NCBI RefSeq assembly: GCF_029633965.1
Contig: NZ_CP091277.1
Coordinates: 620,001-684,000 of the forward strand
DNA: 64,000 bases
Direction: 5' to 3'
Source: Methanogenium sp. S4BF
GTDB taxonomy: Archaea; Halobacteriota; Methanomicrobia; Methanomicrobiales; Methanomicrobiaceae
Made by a program: the position numbers and the translations under genes. The notes beneath the pieces were generated by a model. That model ran no database searches. It saw only the letters and a list, made by a program, of their open reading frames with translations, and was not told where the DNA came from. Shown here one piece after another: positions 46,592-55,994 of the stretch. Each line of letters begins with the position of its first letter. Positions within the stretch are counted from its first letter, which is position 1.

Positions 46592-47383
46592 TTATTTTTT
46601 GAGAAAGATCTCTTTTTTGAGCATCCCATACCCATCAAAGCTGATGAAGGATGTAAGAATAATCGCAAGCGTAACGCAGACGGTTGTGGTCGAGTAAATC
46701 GTGACCATCAAAACAATCTGGTATGAGATGGCAGTCATCGGGGAGAGCCCTGCAAGCAGCTGTCCGGTCATCATGCCGGGGAGAAATACAATGCCCATAA
46801 CAGCGACATTCCCAAGAGAGGGTTTGAGGGCGGACTTCAGTGCGGTTCTGAAATGCGGAAGGAGCGCCTCTGTTCGCTGGGCGCCGAAGGAAAGTGCCGA
46901 GATGTAGCGGTTTTCATTTCTGCGCAGGTCATTATAGAAGAGGGATACCGCTATAATCGTCCCTCCAAGCGAGTTGCCCAGCAGCATGCCGGCGATGGGT
47001 ATTAGAAACCGTGCCTCGGAAATTCCGCCGTCCTGGAGAATGAGTGTCTCAAAATAGATGAGCGATAGTGTGACTGCGATGACGAAGGCGGCAAAGGTCG
47101 GCAGATAGAGCTTTTTGATATTTAACTCCTGTTTGCGCACGGACTCATATGCCGCAACAGTGATCATGACACACAGCCAGAGGACGTTTAAAAGAGGGTC
47201 GTTATACTCAAAGAGCACTGTCAGGAATACTCCCGCAAGAGCAAGCTGAACGGACATCCGGAGGAATGACCAGACCGTCTCCCGGATCATCGGAAGCCGG
47301 GTTTTGTACATAATGTATACGGGAATTGTGAGCAGGAGAAATGCGAAAAGAATGCCCGAGAGGTGGATGACAGGGGTTGTCAT
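46592..47383 (-). CDS. ABC transporter permease, FetB/YbbM (UPF0014) family
   Basis: 263 residues with about seven membrane helices. The conserved RMSVQLALAGVFL, PIAGMLLGNSLGG and FLPGMMTGQLLAG segments identify the UPF0014 family; in E. coli the homologue FetB is linked to iron homeostasis and oxidative-stress resistance. Its start overlaps the end of the ATPase gene by four bases (ATGA), making a two-gene transporter. Confidence 0.88.
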   Translation of the reverse strand: MTTPVIHLSGILFAFLLLTIPVYIMYKTRLPMIRETVWSFLRMSVQLALAGVFLTVLFEYNDPLLNVLWLCVMITVAAYESVRKQELNIKKLYLPTFAAFVIAVTLSLIYFETLILQDGGISEARFLIPIAGMLLGNSLGGTIIAVSLFYNDLRRNENRYISALSFGAQRTEALLPHFRTALKSALKPSLGNVAVMGIVFLPGMMTGQLLAGLSPMTAISYQIVLMVTIYSTTTVCVTLAIILTSFISFDGYGMLKKEIFLKK

Positions 47384-48018
47384 GGTTTCGTGCCTCCGAT
47401 GGGAATGATGCGGACCCCTTCCCGGTACCAGGCATCATCGTGTGAGATGGCAATGACTGTCCATTCATTATGGGAGAGAAAGTAGTCCGCAACCTGCTGT
47501 TTCATCCGGCCGTCGAGTGCTGCGGTGATTTCATCAAGGAAAAATATCGTTCGTCCAAGCAGGAGTGAGATGATAATGACGATTCTCTGTTTTTCCCCAC
47601 CGGAAAGCGAGCGGAAATCTTTGTCGAGAATGGTTTTGTCCAAGGAAAACAGGCTGAGATACTGATTCAGGGATTTTTGATACGGGATTGTTGTGTTTGC
47701 AGCGTATGCAAAGACACCTGCAATCAGTTCCCTGACAACTCCCTCTCCGATATCGGTATCCTGTGATATGTATGCGGTTTCCTGCCGTATTCTCCATGCT
47801 GTCTCAGCATCAATCTCATGCGTCCGGTACGTAACCGTGCCGGTATTAGGTCTGGCATATCCCTGTGCCATCTTCAGAAGAGTTGATTTCCCGGAACCCG
47901 ATGGTCCCCGGAGTATGACTTTATCCCCTTTGCATACGGGAAGGGAAAACTGTTTGATGATGGTCTTTCCATCAAATACAACGGACACATTCTCATATCT
48001 GATGATCTCTTCTTCCAT
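47380..48018 (-). CDS. ABC transporter ATP-binding protein, FetA-like
   Basis: 212 residues. RGPSGSGKSTLLKMAQG is Walker A, LSGGEKQRIVII the signature and FFLDEITAALD Walker B; the H-loop is in IAISHDD. It powers the FetB-like permease encoded next. GGGAG lies about 13 bases before the ATG. The substrate is not certain; metal or stress-related export is the family-based expectation. Confidence 0.88.
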   Translation of the reverse strand: MEEEIIRYENVSVVFDGKTIIKQFSLPVCKGDKVILRGPSGSGKSTLLKMAQGYARPNTGTVTYRTHEIDAETAWRIRQETAYISQDTDIGEGVVRELIAGVFAYAANTTIPYQKSLNQYLSLFSLDKTILDKDFRSLSGGEKQRIVIIISLLLGRTIFFLDEITAALDGRMKQQVADYFLSHNEWTVIAISHDDAWYREGVRIIPIGGTKP

Positions 48019-48116
48019 GGTGGCAGCTCCCTTTTCCTCTTTTGAATAAATTGGTATTTTAATGGAATACCTTTCATTGATCTTCGTTTCAGAAAATCCA
48101 ATTTATGTCTGCTCCT

Positions 48117-48255
48117 GAGGCTGTTGCACGAATGAATTTTATTGGCAAATGATGGCAATAAGGTATACTTCGGTGACAATGAAACACACAACAGATGTCA
48201 TTTTGCACTCCAATTGTCCTCATTGTCTACAGCAAACAGTTCATGCAACAGCCTC
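48117..48255. repeat. Inverted repeat pair (16 bp) around 107 bp
   Basis: GAGGCTGTTGCACGAA at 48117-48132 and the reverse complement of GAGGCTGTTGCATGAA at 48240-48255 match at 15 of 16 positions. The right arm lies inside the TGA-interrupted frame at 48179-48418. GAGGCTGTT occurs a third time near 48391. No target-site duplication is obvious. Confidence 0.45.
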
Positions 48256-48418
48256 TCCTGAACAATGAAATTCTCCGGCAGATTTCGATCGTGTATTCTA
48301 CGGAGGTTTAATTAATTACGTTCCAATTGACGTTCTGAAAAACCTTCTTCATCAGGATGTACAGGATTTTCCTTTCCGTTTGAGGCTGTTAAAAATATGT
48401 GAAAAAAGAATGACTTAA
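48179..48418 (+). pseudogene. 79-codon frame interrupted by one TGA
   Basis: From ATG 48179 the frame reads MKHTTDVILHSNCPHCLQQT and onwards to codon 29, then TGA at 48266-48268, then continues in the same frame, without a new start codon, through FDRVFYGGLINYVPIDV to TAA at 48416-48418. Both halves look coding, and a CPHC knuckle sits before the stop. The simplest reading is a gene with one nonsense mutation or the remnant of a longer one; read-through is possible but not supported by anything else here. Family unknown. It converges on the esterase gene, overlapping its end by a few bases. Confidence 0.4.
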
Positions 48419-49947
48419 TTGTCGCTCTTCACCGTCGGGATATCCCCTATATCGAGATACAGGCCTCCATCCCGGGTGTATTGTGGCCAGGTTACATTCA
48501 TACCGCCGTTCGGGTCCCCCGTTTTTGCAAATCGTGTCCAGAGATCTATCATGTTATCGGCAACCGAGTCAGTCGCCTGATCACGTTGTATAGGAACCCC
48601 AAACAACAGCAGGGTCTCACTGCCATGGAATGCCCCATAGGGCTGTCCGGGAAGTACGTAAGAATATCTGTACAGGTAGGTATTCGGTTCGATATCTGCC
48701 ATCGATCCCGCCACAAACTTCGCTGCATCTGTGAAGTCATAGTCGGTCATGATCTGCTCAAGCCGGAGCTGGACTTCTGCGGTTGAACTGGCAGGATATT
48801 GTACCAGAACCTTATCTGCATCCTCACCGAACCGGTTCTGGATATATGTCCGGTATTCCGGAACGGTCATGTTTGCATCTGCGGCAAGCGTGGTTCCGTC
48901 ATCAGCGTTGTTTCCGATGATGATGGGGACCGGGTTCTGACGGTGGAGACGGTACAGGTTGTCCGGGGAATCAGGGATTACCCACCCGTCAATCGTTGGC
49001 TCGAAATGCCTGCTGTTCACCATCTGGAAAGGGGATGCCGGCCAGGGGGTTGCATTGGCGACATCCTGGAAACTCAGCTTTCGCATTTGTGTAATCGCAT
49101 CCGGGCCGGAATACCCGAGGCTTTGTGCGTATGTCTCCCCGAGCTGCTCGGCATCGGCTTTTGTATTGAAAGAATCAATTTCCGCTCCGTTTGTCCAGAA
49201 TGTACCGCTCTCGACAATTGCCTGCTGGTAGAGCCCCCTGCTCTGCGGGCTGATAAGATGGATAAGAACACTCTCCCCTCCTGCTGATTGCCCGAATATG
49301 GTCACGCGGGACGGGTCGCCGCCAAACGCCCCGATGTTTTTCCGGACCCACTGCATAGCGGCAATCTGATCGAGAAGCCCGTAATTTCCCGAACTGTTAT
49401 TCGGTGACTCACGTGTCAGTTGGGGATGGGCAAGGAACCCAAGAGCCCCAACCCGGTAATTGGTCGTGACGACAATGACTCCTTTCTCTGCAAGGGCGGT
49501 GCCGTTATACAGCGGCATGGAGCCGGCAATCTTTCCGAATGCCCCTCCATAGAAAAAGATCATTACCGGCAGTTTTTCATCAGCACTCTTTGCCGGGGTC
49601 CAGACATTGAGGTACAGGCAGTCCTCGCTCATATTGAGAGAAACTCCGGAATCCGCAGCGGCCGGCTGGGGGCAGGCCGGTGAAAACACCCTTGTCTCCT
49701 TAACGCCTTCCCATGGCTGTACAGGTGCAGGCGGTTTCCACCGCAAGTCTCCGGTCGGAGGAGCCGCAAACGGGATACCTAAAAAAATCCGGAGGTCGTC
49801 CTGCTGTAGTCCTGAAATATATCCGGCGTCAGTCTTTACAACATCGGGTTCTGATTCCTGTTGGGTACATCCTGCAAGAAAAGAACATCCGATGAGGACC
49901 ACGCAGATTACCAGAATATTACGTATTACTTTACCCTTTTTTTGCAT
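48415..49947 (-). CDS. Type B carboxylesterase, lipoprotein
   Basis: 510 residues. The N-terminus (a basic start, hydrophobic CVVLIGCSFLAGC) is a lipoprotein signal with LAGC lipobox, so the enzyme is probably tethered outside the membrane. The alpha/beta-hydrolase body shows LRIFLGIPFAAPPTGDLRW, EDCLYLNVWTP, FGQSAGGESV (nucleophile serine) and AFHGSETLLLFG (catalytic histidine), the cholinesterase/type B carboxylesterase pattern. Ester substrates are not predictable. Such esterases are much commoner in bacteria, so transfer is likely. Confidence 0.9.
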   Translation of the reverse strand: MQKKGKVIRNILVICVVLIGCSFLAGCTQQESEPDVVKTDAGYISGLQQDDLRIFLGIPFAAPPTGDLRWKPPAPVQPWEGVKETRVFSPACPQPAAADSGVSLNMSEDCLYLNVWTPAKSADEKLPVMIFFYGGAFGKIAGSMPLYNGTALAEKGVIVVTTNYRVGALGFLAHPQLTRESPNNSSGNYGLLDQIAAMQWVRKNIGAFGGDPSRVTIFGQSAGGESVLIHLISPQSRGLYQQAIVESGTFWTNGAEIDSFNTKADAEQLGETYAQSLGYSGPDAITQMRKLSFQDVANATPWPASPFQMVNSRHFEPTIDGWVIPDSPDNLYRLHRQNPVPIIIGNNADDGTTLAADANMTVPEYRTYIQNRFGEDADKVLVQYPASSTAEVQLRLEQIMTDYDFTDAAKFVAGSMADIEPNTYLYRYSYVLPGQPYGAFHGSETLLLFGVPIQRDQATDSVADNMIDLWTRFAKTGDPNGGMNVTWPQYTRDGGLYLDIGDIPTVKSDN

Positions 49948-50413
49948 ACGATTTCATCTCCATCTCATCCGGGTATATACACCATAGAAATTTTGTGAAT
50001 ATCACTCTATAATGGTTTAATGCTATGTACCTGCCGCAATTTGACGACAGGATCACTGCTAGCCTTTCTGTATATATCTCACAACAGCTCTCTCTGTTGC
50101 TTCGTTCTCCCCCTGTTCGTTTAACGAAAGCCTGCCCCCTCCTTCCCTTTCCTATCTTCCGGGCATACTCCTGGTCGGGAAATGTTGCAAAGATGGGGAA
50201 AGAACGGGACCATGGTTGCCGGCTGTCCAGAGTGAGGTGCCCGAATGGGCAAAGAAGAAATGCGAAAAATCCGGCTTTACTCCGGGATTATCTGGCACCT
50301 GCATTTATCCAAAACACCTGGAACAAAAAATGAAGCAAATTAAAAATTTTTCAAATGGTTCACGAAGAACCAATTCCGAATATATATCCAGTTTCCTAAC
50401 AGATCTTTATTAT
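49948..50413. other. Intergenic region with an uncalled open frame
   Basis: 466 bp between divergent genes. The frame of the metallophosphoesterase remains open upstream to at least 50180; the segment KKKCEKSGFTPGLSGTCIYP has a plausible composition but no start site or family, and it precedes a standard signal peptide, so I leave it out of the gene. The rest is AT-rich promoter sequence and a C-rich stretch near 50110-50160. Confidence 0.35.
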
Positions 50414-52816
50414 ATGGCGGGACGCAAAATTCTCTCGGTAATTATTTTATGTATGTTGGTATCCGTGACAATCGTTGCGGCGAGTACACCCAGTTATCCA
50501 ATAAATTCCACGGTGTTAACAACTGCCAACAGGACTGTTGACATTGTTCCCGTTCCTACGGACTCTCCCTCACTTCTTCGTAGTGATGATATTGCAAATT
50601 ATACTTCGTATGGTTATGGTGTCTGGCAGTATGGCCCGAAGCTGAGCCATGAAAAAAGATTGGATCTTATGCCATCCGGATATACCGGATCTTCAGTTAA
50701 CCATACGGCAAAACTTCTCAATTTTTTTACCATATCCGATATCCATATAACCGATGAAGAAACTGCTGCTTCAGCGATATTCTTTGGCATCTACGGCACT
50801 GTTTCTTCGGGATATTCACCGGTTATGTCCTTAACGACACAGGTTTTAGACGCAGCCGTTCAGACAATAAACGCCCAGCACCTGCAAAAGCCGTTTGATT
50901 TCGGTATCTCACTTGGCGATGCAGCCAACAGCAATCAGTACAACGAATTGCGATGGTATATCGATGTCATCGACGGGCAGTTGGTAGACCCCGATTCCGG
51001 TGTAAAAGATGATCCGGTCAACGGAACACACAATGATTACCAGGATGAATTCCAGGCGGCGGGAATTAATCCATCAATCAAGTGGTACCAGACGCTCGGC
51101 AACCACGATCATTTCTGGACAGGTTTCCTGCCACAGGATGATTATTCCCGACAGACGATGATCGGCCTTGATATCCTCAACCTGGGAGATGTATTCACCA
51201 ACTCTCACGGCATGAACTCCCGTGGTTTCTATATGGGTTCCATCAACGGTTCCACACCCAATGCTACGGTTTTCGGTGTTGGCCCGAACAGTACCTTTCC
51301 CATCACCCCTCCGAAGGTACTTGCAGCCGATCCGAACCGCCATTCATTCACCGTATCCGAATGGATGAACGAATTTTTTAATACCACAACAAGTCCCCAG
51401 GGACACGGGTTCAATCAATCTGATGTAGCAGCAGGATTTGCCTGCTATTCGTTCGAACCAGTTTCGGACATACCGATCAAGGTTATTGTGCTTGATGATA
51501 CCCAGACCGATAGCGATCCCGAAGATCCCAATTCTCTCGGATATGGACATGGCACTCTTGATAAGAAACGGTATGACTGGCTGGTAAACGAACTTGATAA
51601 CGGTCAGCGTGAAGGGAAGCTCATGATAATCGCTGCGCATGTACCGATAGGAGTCTTAGATCCGGGTGAAATGGCAGGCTGGAGCATTTATTCGTATAAA
51701 AGCGAAACAGAGATAATTGACAAACTTCATACCTACCCGAACTTCATATTGTGGATATCTGGACATCTTCATCAGAATACGGTATCCGCATTTCCATCAC
51801 CGGATCCAAGCTATCCGGAATTCGGGTTCTGGGAGGTTCAGACTTCATCATTACGGGATTATCCTCAGCAGTACCGCACGTTTGAGATTTTCCGCAACAG
51901 CGATGAGACAATTTCAATCATTATAACCAACGTTGATCCGGCGGTTAGTGACGGGTCACTTGCGGCGAAATCGCGTTTTTATGGTGTCGCCGCCCAGGAG
52001 ATATTCGACAATCCGCTGTCCCCATTGCCGAATGGTTCATACAATGCAGAACTGGTCAAACAAGTAAAATCTAGTGTGCCGATTCCGACTCCATACTATG
52101 ATTCCAGTGATGAAACCTTTGTCAGACCTCCTGGTCCAACCCGGACAGAAATCATCAATGTCGGTGGCGGATCGGCAGTAACCCGCGCTGAGATGACAGG
52201 AACTGATCTTGGAAAGAACCTTGTAATCACGGCCATCCCCCGTAGTACCCTGCCTGCAACAATGGCTGCCCCACCCACGACCATATACCAGTACATGTCA
52301 ATAACCTCGAGTACGATAACCGGAGTCGTCAACCAGACGACTCTGGATTTCAATATCCCGCTATCATGGCTTACCGAGCATGGGTTTTCCGTTGAAGATA
52401 TCGTTATGATGCATAATGTGGAAGGGCAGTGGCAGACACTCAATACCCAGTTTGTATCACAGATCGGTGGGAATGTTCGTTACCGTTCGACAACGCCGAC
52501 ATTCTCGTATTTTGCGATTGCATACCAGAAAGATGGCACGGATATGGGAACGGTTACTCCCATTCCAACCACATTGGCGGCGGTAACGGCCTCAGTAACA
52601 AATACACCCACACCCGTTTCCTCATCACCCGTTGCAAATACTACAACCCTGACGCCGACCGTAGCACTACCTACGCCAGTTACATCTCCGGATGGGGGGA
52701 TGCCTCTGATGATGATTGTTGTCGGAGTTATCGGTGCGATTATCACTATCATAGGGGCATTGTTTGTAAGGCGCTGGTTGATCCAGAGGCAAAACCCGGA
52801 TCTATTTAGAAAATAG
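50414..52816 (+). CDS. Secreted metallophosphoesterase with PGF-pre-PGF-like domain and C-terminal anchor
   Basis: 800 residues from ATG 50414, where a signal peptide begins (MAGRKILSVIILCML...). The calcineurin-type phosphoesterase domain shows SDIHITDEE (~109), SLGDAAN, GNHDHFW (~228), AAHVPIG and SGHLHQN (~449), the full set of metal ligands. Residues ~580-710 match the PGF-pre-PGF style (IPLSWLTEHGFSVEDIV, FSYFAIAYQ). Then come a Thr/Pro-rich, probably glycosylated linker and a C-terminal helix with RRW. The usual PGF motif before the helix is absent (PDGGMPLMM). It likely removes phosphate from nucleotides or organic phosphates outside the cell. Confidence 0.82.
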   Translation: MAGRKILSVIILCMLVSVTIVAASTPSYPINSTVLTTANRTVDIVPVPTDSPSLLRSDDIANYTSYGYGVWQYGPKLSHEKRLDLMPSGYTGSSVNHTAKLLNFFTISDIHITDEETAASAIFFGIYGTVSSGYSPVMSLTTQVLDAAVQTINAQHLQKPFDFGISLGDAANSNQYNELRWYIDVIDGQLVDPDSGVKDDPVNGTHNDYQDEFQAAGINPSIKWYQTLGNHDHFWTGFLPQDDYSRQTMIGLDILNLGDVFTNSHGMNSRGFYMGSINGSTPNATVFGVGPNSTFPITPPKVLAADPNRHSFTVSEWMNEFFNTTTSPQGHGFNQSDVAAGFACYSFEPVSDIPIKVIVLDDTQTDSDPEDPNSLGYGHGTLDKKRYDWLVNELDNGQREGKLMIIAAHVPIGVLDPGEMAGWSIYSYKSETEIIDKLHTYPNFILWISGHLHQNTVSAFPSPDPSYPEFGFWEVQTSSLRDYPQQYRTFEIFRNSDETISIIITNVDPAVSDGSLAAKSRFYGVAAQEIFDNPLSPLPNGSYNAELVKQVKSSVPIPTPYYDSSDETFVRPPGPTRTEIINVGGGSAVTRAEMTGTDLGKNLVITAIPRSTLPATMAAPPTTIYQYMSITSSTITGVVNQTTLDFNIPLSWLTEHGFSVEDIVMMHNVEGQWQTLNTQFVSQIGGNVRYRSTTPTFSYFAIAYQKDGTDMGTVTPIPTTLAAVTASVTNTPTPVSSSPVANTTTLTPTVALPTPVTSPDGGMPLMMIVVGVIGAIITIIGALFVRRWLIQRQNPDLFRK

Positions 52817-52824
52817 GATTAAAA

Positions 52825-52841
52825 TTTTTTGTTCTTTTTTT
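52825..52841 (+). terminator. T-rich terminator after the metallophosphoesterase
   Basis: TTTTTT, GTTC and TTTTTTT follow within 25 bases of the stop codon, typical of archaeal transcription termination in a convergent gene pair. Confidence 0.5.
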
Positions 52842-52854
52842 GTATAAACAGTAT

Positions 52855-53275
52855 TTATGCATCCGAACCATACATCCAGCCGGTGTATTCGGGTGCCGCG
52901 TCCTTCATATCCTGATACAGCCATGCCATCCGGTCCAAAAACCACAGTTTGCTCAGATAAACGACAACCGCACCAAACAGGGTTGGCCAGACTTCGAGGC
53001 TAAATACGCCCCAGATAACAAACAATGCCCCTATGCCGGAGAGAGACGAGAGAATATTCGGCGCAAGCCTATGATGTTCTGGTATGGGGATCTCTTTTCT
53101 GTTCATCCAGACCCGTTCGCCAAGCACAGCCATGGACGCCCAGTTATCCGTTGATTCTGGCTTTTTAAAGAGACGCGGGTTTATCCACGTCCAGATGACT
53201 CCATGGGTTTGCATGCCGGGCCCATGTCTCATCATCCATCTGAAAAAGGGATGCAATTTTTTGCTCTATTGTCAC
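52855..53275 (-). pseudogene. DUF6653 membrane protein with frame-shifting internal deletion
   Basis: The last 115 codons read WTWINPRLFKKPESTDNWAS, LGERVWMNRKEIPIPEHHR and KLWFLDRMAWLYQDMK, a good DUF6653 C-terminus. The family's N-terminal signature, FQMDDETWARHANPWS, is also present, but in another frame, starting from GTG 53273-53275. The two halves meet near 53200, where about 30 codons that should encode the first membrane helix are missing. The gene is therefore broken by a deletion that also shifts the frame. An ATG at 53256 opens the C-terminal frame but yields a protein without the normal N-terminus. Function of the family is unknown. Confidence 0.7.
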
Positions 53276-53457
53276 GTGCATCCATTTCTGATTGGTGTGA
53301 CATTATAGGTTGTGGCTAAATCGCAGCGCTTTTTTGAGAACCAAAAAACCACAGGTTTTGTGGAGTGAACTCCCATTTTGTCACCGTTTCAAAAAAAGGT
53401 CGCTATAAAGCCATTCATAACGGTATGCATAAATAAATTCTGTGTGAAACAATTTTT

Positions 53458-53625
53458 ATGACGTATACAGCAAGAGAGCTTGTTATTTTTGTCGGAGGTC
53501 TTGTTGCAATTATTGCGAGTATCTATAATATTGCAGCCGGTGCTACAGGAACCGGATTGTATGTTTCCTGTTTTGTTATCCTGATGTTTATCATTGTTAT
53601 TGTTATGACGCTGAAGAAGGAATAA
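53458..53625 (+). CDS. Small two-helix membrane protein, 55 residues
   Basis: ATG 53458 to TAA 53623-53625. The sequence starts MTYTARELVIFVGGLVAII, continues SIYNIAAGATGTGLYVSCF and ends MTLKKE: two membrane helices joined by a Gly/Ala/Thr-rich turn, with a basic end. A TATA-like CATAAATAAA about 27 bases before the ATG and no Shine-Dalgarno sequence fit a leaderless mRNA. A degraded relative lies at 55902-55994. No family recognised. Confidence 0.6.
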   Translation: MTYTARELVIFVGGLVAIIASIYNIAAGATGTGLYVSCFVILMFIIVIVMTLKKE

Positions 53626-53926
53626 AATGCGATAAAATATCCGTTTATCTTTTATCCGGATCAGCGGGTCACAACGGCCTGACAAATAAAAACCACCCAC
53701 CCTCCTCAATGAGAATTCGTACATTCTGCCTGCATGACCAAATGATATCAGTTGGAATGCCGTCGGGCACAATTACGATATTAGCCGGTTTTCCGGAAAC
53801 TAAAATTCTGTGCATCAGGAAATATGGGATAATCATGTCAAACTTTCCTCCGGAAAAATGATATAAGCTAAACTATCCGCCCCGAATCCTTCCGAATGGG
53901 ATGTATAATCCGTATATACAATAATT

Positions 53927-55852
53927 TCAATCGTAATCCGAATGAAACCGGTAATTTCCTTTCGGGAAGGTAATTTCAAATCTGATACCTTCTCCCGAAA
54001 TGCTGTTTTCCGGAATGGTGATGTCGGTTATGGACAGGATCTCACGGGAAAGGAACAGGCCAAGCCCGGTATGTTTGCCATAATCTTTTTGAAAAAGATT
54101 CTTCCTGTCAATTTCTGTAATCCCCACACCGTTGTCGAGATAGGTAATCATGAGTCCTGCATCAGTTTCCGAGTATGAGAGAGATGGCGGTTACGTGTTC
54201 GCCGTGGCGGACTGAGTTTTCAATCAGATTATAAAATACCTTCCCGATAAGGGGGTCGGCGAAGACTTCAACTCCTTTCAGAGAATTATTCAGCCGGATA
54301 CCTTCTATATTCAGAGATCCTGAAACCTCGTCAACAATTTCACCGGGATTCTGCCATTTCGGCTCCTTCATTCCGATATCCTGATAATACTGCGTAAACT
54401 CGATCTGACGGATGAATAGCGTCCACGGCTTCTTTCTCTTTTAAAATATATTTTTTCAGAACGGTTTTGTCCTCAGTATCCTCTGACAATTGAATATAGC
54501 CACGGACTACCATAATCAGGTTCAGGATATCGTGCCTTGTTATGGAGGAGAGCATCTGAAGTTTTTTATTTGCCACACAAAGAGCTTCCTGCGCTTTTCT
54601 GCGTATAGTGAGGTCCTGGTTCGCACCGTGGATTCTTATCGTCCTGCCGTTTTTGTCCTGTATCGTTCCCAGACTTACGACAGTATATCTCATGTCACCA
54701 TTCCTGCGGATGATCCGGTACTCTAATTTTGATATGTATCCGGGGTCTGTGGCCTCTGTGGCTTTTTGTAATTCTTCTGTCATGAAGTGCCTGTCATCCG
54801 GGTGAACGAATCTTTGGGCATAATCCTCTAATGACATCCGGTTGCCGCCTTCGCGTTCCGCTGTCGTGCCATAAAGAGCGTAGAACAGGTTATTAAAGGT
54901 AAACATACCCATTGTGACATCAAATTCCCAGTTCGCGATGTGTGCCGGATTCATCGCCTCCTCAAGCCTGAGCTGGCTTGTTTTTAGTCTATTCTCCGCC
55001 ATTTTGCGTTTGGTTACATCCCATACTGTTGACATAACGAGGTTTTTTCCCGGAATAGGGATATTCATCGCACTGACGAAGGTTGTCTCATCTCCCAAAC
55101 GGGTAATGGGGATGTCTTCCCAGTGCATTTTGTCAGGATCGCCGCTGGCAGAATCCTCGAGAACTCTTTGCTTTATTTCTTCACGAAAGAACGGGTCCTC
55201 ATACACCATATCCCAGAATAAGTCCGGCGATAAAGAGCCTCTGCAGTAGTCCGGTAGATTTTCAGAAAAATTTCATTGAAATACTTAAATGAAACATTTG
55301 GATCGACAGAATGTACTGAGACACCGATTGGCAGATTATCAAGGACTTTCCTGATATAAGCCTCGCCCTCCCTGAGTTTCCCCTCTGTCTCTTTGAGTTC
55401 GGTGATGTCTTCGAGCGTTTCTACGGCACCGATTATCCTGCCCCTTTCATCTCTGATGGGAGAGACAGTGAGGTGGAGCCAGACTCCTGATTCTCCCATG
55501 CCCGGGAAAAAAAGGTTCCATCGTGGGTGCCTTTGATAAAGGGTATTTTTCTCTTTTTTTCGTCATACAATTCCGGAATCCGGCTTTCCAGCCCGTCAAC
55601 CAGTAAATCCGCCATTGATGGTCTTTCATACGGATAAATCGCTTTCCAATGGCTTTTTGTTCCAACCACTTCTTCGGCTTTTATCCCACTGTATATTTCA
55701 AGGGCCTTGTTCCAGTAGATAACCCGGTGGTTGCTGTCTATAGCAAACTGGGGGATTGGTGATCCGTGGGTAATGGCTTCCATCCAGATTCCACACTTCT
55801 GTGAAATATCTCCGGGATTTTTGGTATCCTCTGTCTGGTTCTGCCGGCTCAT
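53927..55852 (-). pseudogene. Multi-PAS sensor histidine kinase broken by four frameshifts
   Basis: Reading from 55852 to 53927, five frame segments join into one kinase: PAS (QFAIDSNHRVIYWNKALEIY), PAS with PAC end (HLTVSPIRDERGRIIGAVETLEDIT), PAS, PAS, then an H-box (LSSITRHDILNLIMVV), N-box (FYNLIENSVRHGEHVT), G1 (YLDNGVGI) and G2 (TGLGLFLSREIL). The frame changes at about 55508 (a run of seven T, one short), 55235 (short T run), 54412 (an extra C) and 54180 (a TC repeat missing two bases). All domains remain recognisable, so the damage is recent, or the sequence has local errors. No response regulator is adjacent. Confidence 0.8.
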
Positions 55853-55901
55853 TCCCTGTTTAGCTGTGCCTTTAATTTAAAGAGGTAATATTTAAGTATA
55901 A

Positions 55902-55994
55902 CTGCCCAGTGATGGCATCGTCAAAATCATTGCAGACATGGTCAGCAATGCCACAGGCACAGCTGGAACCGGATTATATGCCTCCCCCTTTTAG
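55902..55994 (+). pseudogene. Relic of the 55-residue small membrane protein
   Basis: The frame DGIVKIIADMVSNATGTAGT followed by GLYASPF and a stop aligns with VGGLVAIIASIYNIAAGATG-TGLYVSCF of the protein at 53458-53625. There is no start codon (a TAA precedes at 55899) and the second helix is missing. The rest of the 55853-56439 gap holds no gene I can support. Confidence 0.5.

Noticed and set aside
48266-48268. TGA as a selenocysteine codon
   Set aside because: No hairpin resembling a selenocysteine element was recognised and this lineage is not known for selenoproteins; a broken gene is simpler.
49948-50413. N-terminal extension of the metallophosphoesterase to 50216
   Set aside because: A normal signal peptide begins at 50414; the upstream part would place 66 soluble residues before it.
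53389-53772. 127-codon minus-strand frame
   Set aside because: Antisense to the 55-residue small membrane protein; asparagine- and cysteine-rich shadow.
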